This document shows, piece after piece, positions 20,997-31,610 of a stretch of 64,000 nucleotides of DNA. Source of the DNA: Cupriavidus necator A5-1. Its GTDB lineage: Bacteria > Pseudomonadota > Gammaproteobacteria > Burkholderiales > Burkholderiaceae. The position numbers and the translations under genes are program-made. The DNA is taken from contig NZ_JQLI01000003.1 of the NCBI RefSeq assembly GCF_000744095.1, positions 1 through 64,000 of the forward strand. Direction: 5' to 3'. Within the stretch, counting starts at the first letter, position 1, and every line of letters starts with the position of its first letter. The notes under the pieces were generated by a model, which was not told where the DNA came from, did not search any database, and was given only the letters and a program-made list of their open reading frames with translations.

Positions 20997-21467
20997 ATGC
21001 CACGTCGTCGTGAAGTCCCCAAGCGGGATGTTCTGCCTGATCCGAAGTTCGGCAACGTTGAAGTTGCCAAGTTTATGAACGTGCTGATGCTGGACGGCAA
21101 GAAGTCGGTTGCCGAACGTATCGTCTATGGCGCGTTCGACCAGATCGAAAAGAAGGCAGGCAAGGCCCCCATCGAAGTGTTCTCCGTTGCCATCAACAAC
21201 GTGAAGCCGGTGGTGGAAGTGAAGAGCCGTCGCGTGGGCGGCGCCAACTATCAGGTTCCGGTCGAAGTCCGTCCGTCGCGTCGTCTGGCATTGGCGATGC
21301 GTTGGCTGCGCGAGGCCGCGAAGAAACGCAGCGAGAAGTCGATGGCGCTGCGCCTGGCAGGTGAGCTGCTGGAAGCATCGGAAGGCCGTGGCGGCGCAAT
21401 GAAGAAGCGCGACGAAGTGCACCGCATGGCCGAAGCCAACAAGGCGTTCTCGCATTTCCGCTTCTAA
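20997..21467 (+). CDS. rpsG: Small ribosomal subunit protein S7 (uS7)
   Basis: S7, 156 aa, nucleates assembly of the 30S head and contacts E-site tRNA. It starts at MPRRREVPKR (ATG 20997) after aaaggaaag; an upstream in-frame start at 20937 adds 20 residues with no family match. The 225-bp rpsL-rpsG gap contains a hairpin gggtc-ggaaa-gaccc near 20785-20799. In E. coli, S7 binds the matching gap to repress translation; a similar role here is unproven. Confidence 0.97.
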   Translation: MPRRREVPKRDVLPDPKFGNVEVAKFMNVLMLDGKKSVAERIVYGAFDQIEKKAGKAPIEVFSVAINNVKPVVEVKSRRVGGANYQVPVEVRPSRRLALAMRWLREAAKKRSEKSMALRLAGELLEASEGRGGAMKKRDEVHRMAEANKAFSHFRF

Positions 21468-21584
21468 GCGCGCGATAGCGTTTGTTGGTTGCCGGGCGGG
21501 CTGTGTTCTTACACATCTCGCCCGTTTGTGTTAGGGGCGCGGGCCATGAGATGCCGGCGCCTCACGGACGAATAGAGGATTAAA

Positions 21585-23693
<2,109 letters not shown>

Positions 23694-23703
23694 TAAGCTG
23701 TTT

Positions 23704-23733
23704 GCCGCCGCACCCCGCGTGGGGCGCGGCGGC
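23704..23733 (+). other. GC-rich hairpin between fusA and tuf
   Basis: gccgccgc-a-cccc (23704-23716) pairs with gggg-c-gcggcggc (23721-23733) with one mismatch and a 4-base loop. No T-run follows, so it is probably a stability or processing hairpin within the str transcript. Confidence 0.55.
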
Positions 23734-23774
23734 GTGATGAATCGACAAGACTGAATTCCATTAGGAGCTGAAAA

Positions 23775-24965
23775 ATGGCAAAGGAAAAGTTCGAGCGGAC
23801 CAAGCCGCACGTGAACGTTGGTACGATTGGTCACGTTGACCATGGCAAGACCACGCTGACGGCAGCGATCGCCACGGTGCTGGCTGCGAAGTTCGGCGGT
23901 GCCGCCAAGAAGTACGACGAAATCGACGCAGCGCCGGAAGAAAAGGCACGCGGTATTACCATCAATACCGCCCACGTCGAGTACGAGACGGCCAACCGCC
24001 ACTACGCGCACGTTGACTGCCCGGGCCACGCTGACTATGTGAAGAACATGATCACGGGTGCTGCCCAGATGGACGGCGCAATCCTGGTCTGCTCGGCCGC
24101 TGACGGCCCGATGCCGCAAACGCGTGAGCACATCCTGCTGGCCCGCCAGGTTGGCGTGCCGTACATCATCGTGTTCCTGAACAAGTGCGACATGGTGGAC
24201 GACGCTGAACTGCTCGAGCTGGTCGAGATGGAAGTTCGCGAGCTGCTGTCGAAGTACGAGTTCCCCGGCGACGACACCCCGATCATCAAGGGGTCGGCCA
24301 AGCTGGCACTGGAAGGCGACAAGGGCGAGCTGGGCGAAGTGGCCATCATGAACCTGGCCGACGCGCTGGACAACTACATCCCGACGCCGGAGCGTGCCGT
24401 TGACGGTACCTTCCTGATGCCGGTGGAAGACGTGTTCTCGATCTCGGGTCGCGGCACCGTGGTGACCGGCCGTATCGAGCGCGGCGTGATCAAGGTCGGC
24501 GAAGAAATCGAAATCGTCGGTATCCGCCCGACCGTGAAGACCACCTGCACCGGCGTGGAAATGTTCCGCAAGCTGCTGGACCAGGGTCAGGCTGGCGACA
24601 ACGTCGGTCTGCTGCTGCGCGGCACCAAGCGTGAAGACGTCGAGCGCGGCCAGGTGCTGTGCAAGCCGGGTTCGATCAAGCCGCACACCCACTTCACCGG
24701 CGAGGTGTACATCCTGTCGAAGGACGAAGGCGGCCGTCACACCCCGTTCTTCAACAACTACCGCCCGCAGTTCTACTTCCGTACCACCGACGTGACCGGC
24801 TCGATCGAGCTGCCGGCGGACAAGGAAATGGTGATGCCGGGTGACAACGTGTCGATCACCGTCAAGCTGATCGCCCCGATCGCCATGGAAGAAGGCCTGC
24901 GCTTCGCTATCCGTGAAGGCGGCCGTACCGTCGGCGCCGGCGTCGTGGCAAAGATCCTCGACTAA
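23775..24965 (+). CDS. tufA: Elongation factor Tu (second copy)
   Basis: 396-aa EF-Tu, protein-identical to the copy at 4043 and, as far as I can read, DNA-identical throughout. It occupies the classical str-operon position after fusA. ATG at 23775 with taggag about 10 bases upstream; this leader is unlike that of the other copy. The two copies then diverge immediately after TAAGC. Confidence 0.98.
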   Translation: MAKEKFERTKPHVNVGTIGHVDHGKTTLTAAIATVLAAKFGGAAKKYDEIDAAPEEKARGITINTAHVEYETANRHYAHVDCPGHADYVKNMITGAAQMDGAILVCSAADGPMPQTREHILLARQVGVPYIIVFLNKCDMVDDAELLELVEMEVRELLSKYEFPGDDTPIIKGSAKLALEGDKGELGEVAIMNLADALDNYIPTPERAVDGTFLMPVEDVFSISGRGTVVTGRIERGVIKVGEEIEIVGIRPTVKTTCTGVEMFRKLLDQGQAGDNVGLLLRGTKREDVERGQVLCKPGSIKPHTHFTGEVYILSKDEGGRHTPFFNNYRPQFYFRTTDVTGSIELPADKEMVMPGDNVSITVKLIAPIAMEEGLRFAIREGGRTVGAGVVAKILD

Positions 24966-24974
24966 GCACTTCCT

Positions 24975-24998
24975 GGGACATGCCCGCGGGCATGTCCC
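24975..24998 (+). other. Perfect 24-bp palindrome between tuf and rpsJ
   Basis: gggacatgcccg and its reverse complement abut, giving a fully symmetric 24-bp palindrome 10 bases after the tuf stop. A second small hairpin (tgggca/tgccca, 25007-25021) follows. There is no T-run, so complete termination is unlikely; tuf and rpsJ are probably cotranscribed with processing or partial attenuation here. Confidence 0.6.
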
Positions 24999-25043
24999 CA
25001 TTCAACTGGGCATGCTGCCCAATCGCTCTTTTAAGGAAATATC

Positions 25044-25352
25044 ATGCAGAACCAGAAGATCCGTATCCGCCTGAAGGCTTTCGACTATCGCCTGATCGAC
25101 CAGTCGGCCGCCGAAATCGTGGATACCGCCAAGCGTACCGGTGCGATCGTCAAGGGCCCGGTGCCCCTGCCGACCCGCATCCAGCGCTTCGACATCCTGC
25201 GTTCGCCGCACGTCAACAAGACCAGCCGCGATCAGTTCGAGATCCGCACTCACCAGCGCCTGATGGACATCGTCGATCCGACCGACAAGACCGTTGACGC
25301 GCTGATGAAGCTCGACCTGCCGGCAGGCGTGGACGTCGAGATCAAGGTGTAA
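25044..25352 (+). CDS. rpsJ: Small ribosomal subunit protein S10 (uS10, NusE)
   Basis: S10, 102 aa, a 30S head protein that also serves as NusE in antitermination complexes with NusB and NusG. The sequence MQNQKIRIRLKAFDYRLID to LPAGVDVEIKV matches the family end to end. ATG at 25044 after taaggaaatatc. In E. coli it is first in the S10 operon; here a terminator follows it, so it functions as the last gene of the str operon. Confidence 0.97.
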   Translation: MQNQKIRIRLKAFDYRLIDQSAAEIVDTAKRTGAIVKGPVPLPTRIQRFDILRSPHVNKTSRDQFEIRTHQRLMDIVDPTDKTVDALMKLDLPAGVDVEIKV

Positions 25353-25388
25353 TCATGCTTCGGGCCGCGCACGCGGCCTGCTGCAGCG

Positions 25389-25418
25389 AAACGGCGAACC
25401 GATGGTTCGCCGTTTTTG
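25389..25418 (+). terminator. Rho-independent terminator after rpsJ
   Basis: Stem aacggcgaac (25390-25399) with gttcgccgtt (25405-25414), followed by a T-run. It ends the str-rpsJ transcript 37 bp after the rpsJ stop and so separates rpsJ from the other S10-operon genes. Confidence 0.9.
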
Positions 25419-25446
25419 CTTTCAAGGCCTGTATGCTGCCGGTTTT

Positions 25447-25486
25447 CTCCCCTCTCCCGCGTCGGGAGAGGGGCCGGGGGAGAGGG
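25447..25486. repeat. Palindromic intergenic repeat (REP/BIME-like)
   Basis: cccctctcccg (25449-25459) and cgggagagggg (25463-25473) form a perfect 11-bp inverted repeat, followed by a further gggggagaggg copy. CCCTCTCCC-type palindromes recur between genes in many beta- and gammaproteobacterial genomes. I see only this one in the window, so a repeat family in this genome is inferred. Confidence 0.6.
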
Positions 25487-25580
25487 CAGGCGCTGGCATA
25501 CCGACGCGCTGCACGTCGCCGATGCTCCGGCCCTCACCTACCAACCGATCCCGACAAGGGACCGACAAGGAGCGCAATCC

Positions 25581-26810
25581 ATGGGCCAGACCATCCAGAT
25601 CCAGACCCCCGAAGGCAGTTTCAGTGGCTATCTCGCCATCCCGGCGGCAGGCAAGGGCCCGGGCATCGTACTGTGCCAGGAAATCTTCGGCGTCAACGCC
25701 ACCATGCGCGATGTGGCCGACTACTACGCCGAGGAGGGCTACACGGTGCTGGTGCCGGACCTGTTCTGGCGCATCGCGCCGGGCATCGAGCTGACTGACC
25801 GTGGCGAGGATTTCCAGCGTGCGCTCGGCCTGTACCAGCAGTTCGACGAAGCCAAGGGCGTGCAGGACGTGGGCGCGGCGCTCGAGGCGTTGCGGGCCCG
25901 GCCGGAATGCGTCGGCCAGACCGGTGTGCTGGGCTTCTGCCTGGGTGGCAAGCTGGCCTACCTGGCGGCCTGCCGGCTGCCTGACGTGGCCTGCGCGGTC
26001 GCTTACTACGGCGTCGGCATCGAGCACGCGCTGGGCGAGGCCGGCAACGTGCGCGGCCGGCTGGCGTTGCATATTGCAGAGCGTGACGGCTTCTGCCCGC
26101 CGCAGGCGCAGGCCGCGATCCGGGCAGCGCTGGCCGGGCGCGCGACCATCGAGGTGTACGTCTACCCCGGCGTCGACCATGCTTTCGCACGCCTGGGCGG
26201 CGAGCACTTCGACAAGCCCTCGGCGCTGATCGCGCACCAGCGCTCGATCGCCGCGCTGCGCCGCGAGATGGGCCCGCACTATGACTTCTCGGCGCTGTGG
26301 GACAAGCACTGCGAGTATGAATTCGCCACCCGCGACGTCGATGCCACCATGGCCACGATGGTGCCGCAGCCCTATGTGAACCATATCCCGACCATGACCG
26401 GCGGCGTCGGCTATGCGCAGCTTCGGCGCTTCTACCAGCACCACTTCGTGCACAGCAACCCGCCCGACACCACGCTGATCCCGCTGTCGCGCACGGTCGG
26501 CGCGACGCAGATCGTCGACGAGATGCTGTTCTGCTTTACCCATACCTGCGAGATCGACTGGATGCTGCCCGGCGTGCCGCCGACCGGCAAGCGCGTGGAG
26601 ATCCCGCTGATCGCCATCGTCAAGTTCCGCGGCGACAAGCTCTACCACGAGCACATCTACTGGGACCAGGCGAGCGTGCTGGTGCAGATCGGCAAGCTCG
26701 ACCCGGCGGGTTTGCCGGTGGCGGGTGTCGAGACGGCGCGCAAGCTGCTGGACGAGGCGCTGCCGTCGAACACGCTGATGGAGCGCTGGCAGGCGAGCGC
26801 GGACAAGTAA
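25581..26810 (+). CDS. Dienelactone hydrolase family protein with C-terminal NTF2/SnoaL-like domain
   Basis: 409 aa from ATG 25581 (MGQTIQIQTPEGSFSGYLA), preceded by aaggagcg. The first about 230 residues are an alpha/beta hydrolase of the dienelactone hydrolase (carboxymethylenebutenolidase) family. The catalytic set is visible as Cys in GVLGFCLGGK, Asp in AERDGFCPP and His in GVDHAFAR, with the conserved Glu in CQEIFGVN. The last about 150 residues (from DFSALWDKHCEYEFATRDVD) resemble an NTF2/SnoaL-like fold. Substrate unknown; no chlorocatechol genes are nearby. It has its own terminator upstream and a ribosomal promoter downstream, so it sits as an independent unit inside the split S10 operon. 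Confidence 0.85.
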   Translation: MGQTIQIQTPEGSFSGYLAIPAAGKGPGIVLCQEIFGVNATMRDVADYYAEEGYTVLVPDLFWRIAPGIELTDRGEDFQRALGLYQQFDEAKGVQDVGAALEALRARPECVGQTGVLGFCLGGKLAYLAACRLPDVACAVAYYGVGIEHALGEAGNVRGRLALHIAERDGFCPPQAQAAIRAALAGRATIEVYVYPGVDHAFARLGGEHFDKPSALIAHQRSIAALRREMGPHYDFSALWDKHCEYEFATRDVDATMATMVPQPYVNHIPTMTGGVGYAQLRRFYQHHFVHSNPPDTTLIPLSRTVGATQIVDEMLFCFTHTCEIDWMLPGVPPTGKRVEIPLIAIVKFRGDKLYHEHIYWDQASVLVQIGKLDPAGLPVAGVETARKLLDEALPSNTLMERWQASADK

Positions 26811-26921
26811 GCGTCAGCGCGAGCCGGCGCGTTGATCGCGACGCGCCGCCTTCAAGCCGTCTTTTGCGCACATCTGCGTGAATCCTGCCTACAACACCCT
26901 GCGGCAAATCGCAATTGGATA

Positions 26922-26950
26922 TTGCGCTTCCAAAGCAAGCGCGTTATAGT
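26922..26950 (+). promoter_or_regulatory. Sigma-70 promoter of the rplC-rpsQ operon
   Basis: TTGCGC at 26922-26927 and TATAGT at 26945-26950 with a 17-bp spacer, about 160 bp before rplC. The leader then carries a hairpin ctacccg/cgggtag (26957-26976). This promoter replaces the one that normally lies before rpsJ. The rest of the 300-bp gap 26811-27110 shows no gene. Confidence 0.8.
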
Positions 26951-27110
26951 GTAAGGCTACCCGTGTCTCCGGGTAGTGGGTTGGCCGTTTTGGCCTGGCG
27001 CAGTCCTTTTAGCGCAGCCCTTATTCAGCGCAAATGCGGCGCAAATGCGCAAACACAGTTTTCGTGTATCAATCAGCCCCGGCCAATCGCAGCTGGGAAT
27101 GGAGCAAACC

Positions 27111-27761
27111 ATGAGCCTTGGCCTTGTAGGTCGCAAGGTTGGCATGACCCGTATTTTCACGGACGACGGTGATTCGATTCCCGTTACCGTGGTCGAGGTC
27201 GGCGACAACCGCGTGACGCAAATCAAGACGGACGAGACCGACGGTTATACCGCCGTTCAAGTCACCTTCGGCGCACGACGCGCAAGCCGCGTTACCAAGC
27301 CGCTGGCGGGTCATCTCGCCAAAGCCGGCGTGGAAGCCGGCGAAATCATCCGCGAATTCCGTATCGATGCAGCCAAGGCTGCCGAACTGCAAGCTGGCGG
27401 TTCGCTGTCGGTCGACCTGTTCGAAGTCGGTCAGAAGATCGACGTGCAGGGCGTGACCATCGGTAAGGGCTACGCCGGTACCATCAAGCGCTACCACTTC
27501 GCCTCCGGCCGTGCCTCCCACGGTAACTCGCGCTCGCACAACGTGCCGGGCTCGATCGGTATGGCGCAGGATCCGGGCCGTGTGTTCCCGGGCAAGCGCA
27601 TGACCGGTCACCTGGGCGATGTTACCCGCACCGTGCAGAACCTGGAGATCGCCAAGATCGACGCAGAGCGCAAGCTGCTGCTGGTCAAGGGCGCCATCCC
27701 CGGCTCCAAGGGCGGCAAGGTCATCGTCACCCCGGCCGTCAAGGCCAAAGCCAAAGCTTAA
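27111..27761 (+). CDS. rplC: Large ribosomal subunit protein L3 (uL3)
   Basis: L3, 216 aa, an early assembly protein near the peptidyl-transferase centre. It starts at MSLGLVGRKVGMTRIF (ATG 27111) with ggag ten bases upstream; an ATG at 27099 overlaps that ribosome site and is less likely. The central GRASHGNSRSHNVPGSIG loop reaches into the active site and carries the glutamine-methylation neighbourhood. First gene of the rplC-rpsQ unit. Confidence 0.97.
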   Translation: MSLGLVGRKVGMTRIFTDDGDSIPVTVVEVGDNRVTQIKTDETDGYTAVQVTFGARRASRVTKPLAGHLAKAGVEAGEIIREFRIDAAKAAELQAGGSLSVDLFEVGQKIDVQGVTIGKGYAGTIKRYHFASGRASHGNSRSHNVPGSIGMAQDPGRVFPGKRMTGHLGDVTRTVQNLEIAKIDAERKLLLVKGAIPGSKGGKVIVTPAVKAKAKA

Positions 27762-27773
27762 GGAGCGCATGTA

Positions 27774-28394
27774 ATGGAACTCAAGCTCCTCCAGGACAAT
27801 GGCCAGATCGGCGCGGGCGTTGACGCTTCGCCCGAAGTGTTCGGCCGTGACTACAACGAAGCCCTCGTTCACCAGATCGTCGTCGCTTACCAGGCCAACG
27901 CTCGCAGCGGTAACCGTAAGCAGAAGGATCGTGAAGAGGTCAAGCACACGACCAAGAAGCCGTGGCGCCAGAAGGGTACGGGCCGTGCTCGTGCCGGTAT
28001 GTCTTCCTCGCCGCTGTGGCGCGGGGGCGGCCGTATCTTCCCGAATTCGCCGGAAGAGAACTTCAGCCAGAAGGTCAACAAGAAGATGTTCCGTGCCGGC
28101 ATGCGCTCGATTTACTCGCAGCTCGCACGTGAAGGTCGTATCAACGTGGTGGACGGTTTCACTGTCGACGCGCCCAAGACCAAGCTCTTGGCCGACAAGT
28201 TCAAGGCCATGGGCCTGGACTCGGTGCTGATCATCACCGACAGCCTCGACGAAAACCTCTACCTGGCTTCGCGCAACCTGCCGCACGTGGCAGTTGTCGA
28301 GCCGCGCCAGGCTGATCCGCTGTCGCTCGTGCACTACAAGAAGGTGCTGGTGACCAAGGCGGCCGTCGCGCAGATCGAGGAGTTGCTGAAATGA
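27774..28394 (+). CDS. rplD: Large ribosomal subunit protein L4 (uL4)
   Basis: L4, 206 aa, lines the exit tunnel with the extended loop [25 protein letters not shown] (shown in parts: [14 protein letters not shown]). In E. coli it represses its own operon. ATG at 27774; the stop overlaps the rplW start by four bases (ATGA), so the two are translationally coupled. Confidence 0.97.
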
Positions 28395-28705
28395 CGCAAG
28401 TAGCCAAGAACGATCATCGTTTGATGCAGGTGCTGCTCGCGCCGGTGGTTTCCGAAAAGGCAACCCTGGTCGCCGACAAGAATGAACAAGTCGTGTTCGA
28501 AGTTGCCCGCGATGCCAACAAGGCAGAAGTGAAGGCCGCCGTCGAACTGCTGTTCAAGGTCGAGGTGCAGTCCGTTCAGATCCTGAACCAGAAGGGCAAG
28601 CAAAAGCGCTTCGGCCGTTTCATGGGCCGTCGCAACCACGTGAAGAAAGCTTACGTGTCGCTGAAGCCGGGTCAGGAAATCAATTTTGAAGCGGAGGCCA
28701 AGTAA
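28391..28705 (+). CDS. rplW: Large ribosomal subunit protein L23 (uL23)
   Basis: L23, 104 aa, sits at the tunnel exit and is the docking site for trigger factor and SRP. Sequence runs [20 protein letters not shown] to [20 protein letters not shown]. Overlaps the rplD stop (ATGA) and is followed 2 bp later by rplB. Confidence 0.97.
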
Positions 28706-28707
28706 TC

Positions 28708-29538
28708 ATGGCACTCGTCAAGACCAAGCCGACTTCCCCGGGTCGTCGCTCGATGGTGAAGGTGGTCAACAAGGACCTTCACAAGGGCACCCCGTACGCG
28801 CCGCTGCTGGAAAAGCAATTCCAGAAGTCGGGCCGTAACAACAATGGTCATATCACCACCCGCCACAAGGGCGGCGGTCATAAGCACCACTACCGCGTGG
28901 TCGACTTCAAGCGCAACGACAAGGACGGCATCCCCGCCAAGGTCGAGCGCCTGGAATACGATCCGAACCGCAGCGCCAACATCGCGCTGATCGTGTTCGC
29001 CGACGGCGAGCGTCGCTACATCATCGCCACCAAGGGCATGGTTGCCGGTCAGCAGCTGCTGAACGGTTCGGAAGCGCCGATCAAGGCCGGTAACAACCTG
29101 CCGATCCGCAACATTCCGGTTGGTACCACGATCAACAACGTGGAAATGCTGCCGGGCAAGGGTTCGCAGATCGCACGTGCCGCCGGCGGTTCCGCCGTTC
29201 TGCTGGCTCGTGAAGGCCTGTACGCCCAGGTTCGCCTGCGCTCCGGTGAAGTGCGTCGCGTGCACATCGAGTGCCGCGCCACCATCGGTGAAGTGGGCAA
29301 CGAAGAGCACAGCCTGCGCGTCATCGGCAAGGCCGGTGCGACCCGCTGGCGCGGTATCCGCCCGACGGTCCGTGGTGTCGTGATGAACCCGGTCGACCAC
29401 CCGCACGGTGGTGGTGAAGGCAAGACCGCCGCTGGTCGCGATCCGGTTTCGCCGTGGGGTACCCCGGCCAAGGGTTACCGTACCCGCAGCAACAAGCGCA
29501 CGGACAGCATGATCGTCCAGAAGCGCCACAAGCGTTAA
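28708..29538 (+). CDS. rplB: Large ribosomal subunit protein L2 (uL2)
   Basis: L2, 276 aa, supports the peptidyl-transferase centre and the inter-subunit bridge. The hallmark C-terminal motif NPVDHPHGGGEGK with its functionally important histidine is intact. The N-terminal region has the usual HKGGGHKHHYRVVDFKR. ATG at 28708, two bases after rplW. Confidence 0.98.
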   Translation: MALVKTKPTSPGRRSMVKVVNKDLHKGTPYAPLLEKQFQKSGRNNNGHITTRHKGGGHKHHYRVVDFKRNDKDGIPAKVERLEYDPNRSANIALIVFADGERRYIIATKGMVAGQQLLNGSEAPIKAGNNLPIRNIPVGTTINNVEMLPGKGSQIARAAGGSAVLLAREGLYAQVRLRSGEVRRVHIECRATIGEVGNEEHSLRVIGKAGATRWRGIRPTVRGVVMNPVDHPHGGGEGKTAAGRDPVSPWGTPAKGYRTRSNKRTDSMIVQKRHKR

Positions 29539-29560
29539 TCGGTAGGTAGGAGCTAAAGAT

Positions 29561-29836
29561 ATGACTCGTTCCGCTAAAAAGGGTCCGTTCTGCGACGCCC
29601 ACCTGCTGAAGAAGGTGGAAGTCGCATCGAGCGGCAAGGACAAGAAGCCCATCAAGACTTGGTCGCGTCGCTCGACCATTCTGCCGGAGTTCATTGGCCT
29701 GACGATCGCCGTTCACAACGGCCGTCAACACGTGCCGGTGTACGTTACGGAAAACATGGTTGGCCACAAGCTCGGTGAATTTGCGATTACCCGCACGTTC
29801 AAGGGCCACGCGGCTGACAAGAAAGCGAAGAGGTAA
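29561..29836 (+). CDS. rpsS: Small ribosomal subunit protein S19 (uS19)
   Basis: S19, 91 aa, 30S head protein that pairs with S13 near the A site. MTRSAKKGPFCDAHLLKKVE start and the TFKGHAADKKAKR end are typical. Preceded by taggagc. Confidence 0.98.
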   Translation: MTRSAKKGPFCDAHLLKKVEVASSGKDKKPIKTWSRRSTILPEFIGLTIAVHNGRQHVPVYVTENMVGHKLGEFAITRTFKGHAADKKAKR

Positions 29837-29845
29837 GGTGCCATC

Positions 29846-30175
29846 ATGGAAGTGAAAGCGATTCATCGCGGTGCCCGCATCTCCGCCCAGAAGACACGCC
29901 TGGTCGCTGACCAGATCCGTGGTCTGCCGATCGAGCGCGCGCTCAATGTCCTGACGTTCAGCCCGAAAAAGGCTGCCGGGATCGTGAAGAAGGTGGTCGA
30001 ATCGGCCATCGCCAACGCCGAGCACAACGAAGGCGCCGACATCGACGAACTGAAGGTCAAATCGATCTTCGTCGACAAGGCGACCTCGCTCAAGCGTTTC
30101 ACGGCACGGGCAAAGGGCCGCGGCAACCGCATCGAGAAACAAACTTGTCACATCACTGTGACGCTCGGCAACTAA
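29846..30175 (+). CDS. rplV: Large ribosomal subunit protein L22 (uL22)
   Basis: L22, 109 aa, whose beta-hairpin (FTARAKGRGNRIEKQTCHI region) reaches the exit tunnel constriction where macrolides act. No deletion of the MKR-type loop is apparent. It lies 9 bp after rpsS. Confidence 0.97.
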   Translation: MEVKAIHRGARISAQKTRLVADQIRGLPIERALNVLTFSPKKAAGIVKKVVESAIANAEHNEGADIDELKVKSIFVDKATSLKRFTARAKGRGNRIEKQTCHITVTLGN

Positions 30176-30184
30176 GGAGTCACG

Positions 30185-30985
30185 ATGGGACAGAAGATTC
30201 ATCCGACTGGCTTCCGCCTGGCTGTCAGCCGTAACTGGGCTTCGCGCTGGTACGCCAGCAACACGAAGTTCGCCGGCATGCTGAAGGAAGACATCGAAGT
30301 TCGGGACTTCCTGAAGAAGAAGCTGAAGAACGCATCGGTTGGCCGCGTCGTCATCGAGCGCCCCGCCCGCAATGCCCGCATCACCATTTACAGCTCGCGT
30401 CCGGGCGTGGTGATCGGCAAGAAGGGTGAGGACATCGAACTGCTGAAGGCCGAACTGCAGCGTCGCATGGGCGTGCCCGTGCACGTGAACATCGAGGAAA
30501 TCCGCAAGCCGGAAACCGATGCTCAGCTGATCGCCGATTCGATCACCCAGCAGCTCGAGCGCCGCATCATGTTCCGCCGCGCTATGAAGCGCGCCATGCA
30601 GAACGCGATGCGCCTGGGCGCCCAGGGTATCAAGATCATGAGCGCCGGCCGTCTGAACGGTATCGAAATCGCACGTACCGAGTGGTACCGCGAAGGCCGT
30701 GTGCCCCTGCACACCCTGCGCGCCGACATCGACTACGGCTTCTCCGAAGCAGAAACCACCTACGGCATCATCGGTGTCAAGGTGTGGGTCTACAAGGGTG
30801 ATCACCTCGGCCGCAACGAAGCGCCGGTGGTGGAAGAGCCGCAAGACGACCGTCGTCGTCGCCCGGGTCGTCCGGAAGGCCGCCGCCGTGAAGGCGAAGG
30901 CCGCCCGGGTGGCAACCGTCGCGGTGGCGCCGGTGCAGGTGCTGGTCGCCGCGGTGCGCCTGGCGATGCGAAGAGTGGAGAATAA
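30185..30985 (+). CDS. rpsC: Small ribosomal subunit protein S3 (uS3) with Arg/Gly-rich tail
   Basis: S3, 266 aa against 233 in E. coli. It helps form the mRNA entry channel and helicase activity. The KH domain ([16 protein letters not shown]) and C-terminal domain ([12 protein letters not shown]) are normal. The extra length is a low-complexity tail after EEPQDD, rich in Arg, Gly and Ala (about 48 residues). Such tails occur in related betaproteobacteria as far as I recall. ATG at 30185, 9 bp after rplV. Confidence 0.97.
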
Positions 30986-30987
30986 CG

Positions 30988-31404
30988 ATGCTGCAACCTA
31001 AGCGCAGAAAATACCGCAAGGAGCAGAAAGGCCGCAACACGGGTAAGGCTACCCGTGGTAACGCCGTGTCTTTCGGCGAATTCGGCCTGAAGGCCATGGG
31101 CCGCGGCCGTCTGACGGCTCGTCAGATCGAGTCGGCACGTCGTGCGATGACCCGCCACATCAAGCGTGGCGGCCGCATCTGGATCCGGATCTTCCCGGAC
31201 AAGCCGATCTCGAAGAAGCCCGCCGAAGTCCGTATGGGTAACGGCAAGGGCAATCCGGAATACTACGTGGCTGAAATCCAGCCGGGCAAGATGCTGTACG
31301 AAATGGATGGCGTGAGCGAAGAGCTGGCGCGTGAGGCGTTCCGCCTCGCGGCCGCCAAGCTGCCGATCGCCACCAATTTCGTGGTGCGTCAGGTCGGGAC
31401 GTAA
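30988..31404 (+). CDS. rplP: Large ribosomal subunit protein L16 (uL16)
   Basis: L16, 138 aa, contacts tRNA at the A and P sites. [19 protein letters not shown] at the N-terminus and the arginine-rich core [18 protein letters not shown] are typical, including the Arg that is hydroxylated in some bacteria. It begins 2 bp after rpsC. Confidence 0.98.
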
Positions 31405-31415
31405 GGAGAGCAGGA

Positions 31416-31610
31416 ATGAAAGCATCCGAACTTCGCGGCAAGGACGCCGCCGGGCTGAACCAGGAGCTCTCCGAGCTGCTGAAGGCCCAATTTAGCCTGC
31501 GCATGCAAAAGGCGACCCAACAGCTGCAGAACACCAGCCAGCTGAAGAAGGTCCGCAAGGACATCGCGCGCGTGCAAACCGTGCTGACTCAAAAGGCAAA
31601 CGCGAAATGA
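31416..31610 (+). CDS. rpmC: Large ribosomal subunit protein L29 (uL29)
   Basis: L29, 64 aa, a two-helix protein at the tunnel exit next to L23. MKASELRGKDAAGLNQEL to DIARVQTVLTQKANAK matches the family. Preceded by ggagagcagga and overlapping rpsQ by four bases (ATGA). Confidence 0.97.
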   Translation: MKASELRGKDAAGLNQELSELLKAQFSLRMQKATQQLQNTSQLKKVRKDIARVQTVLTQKANAK

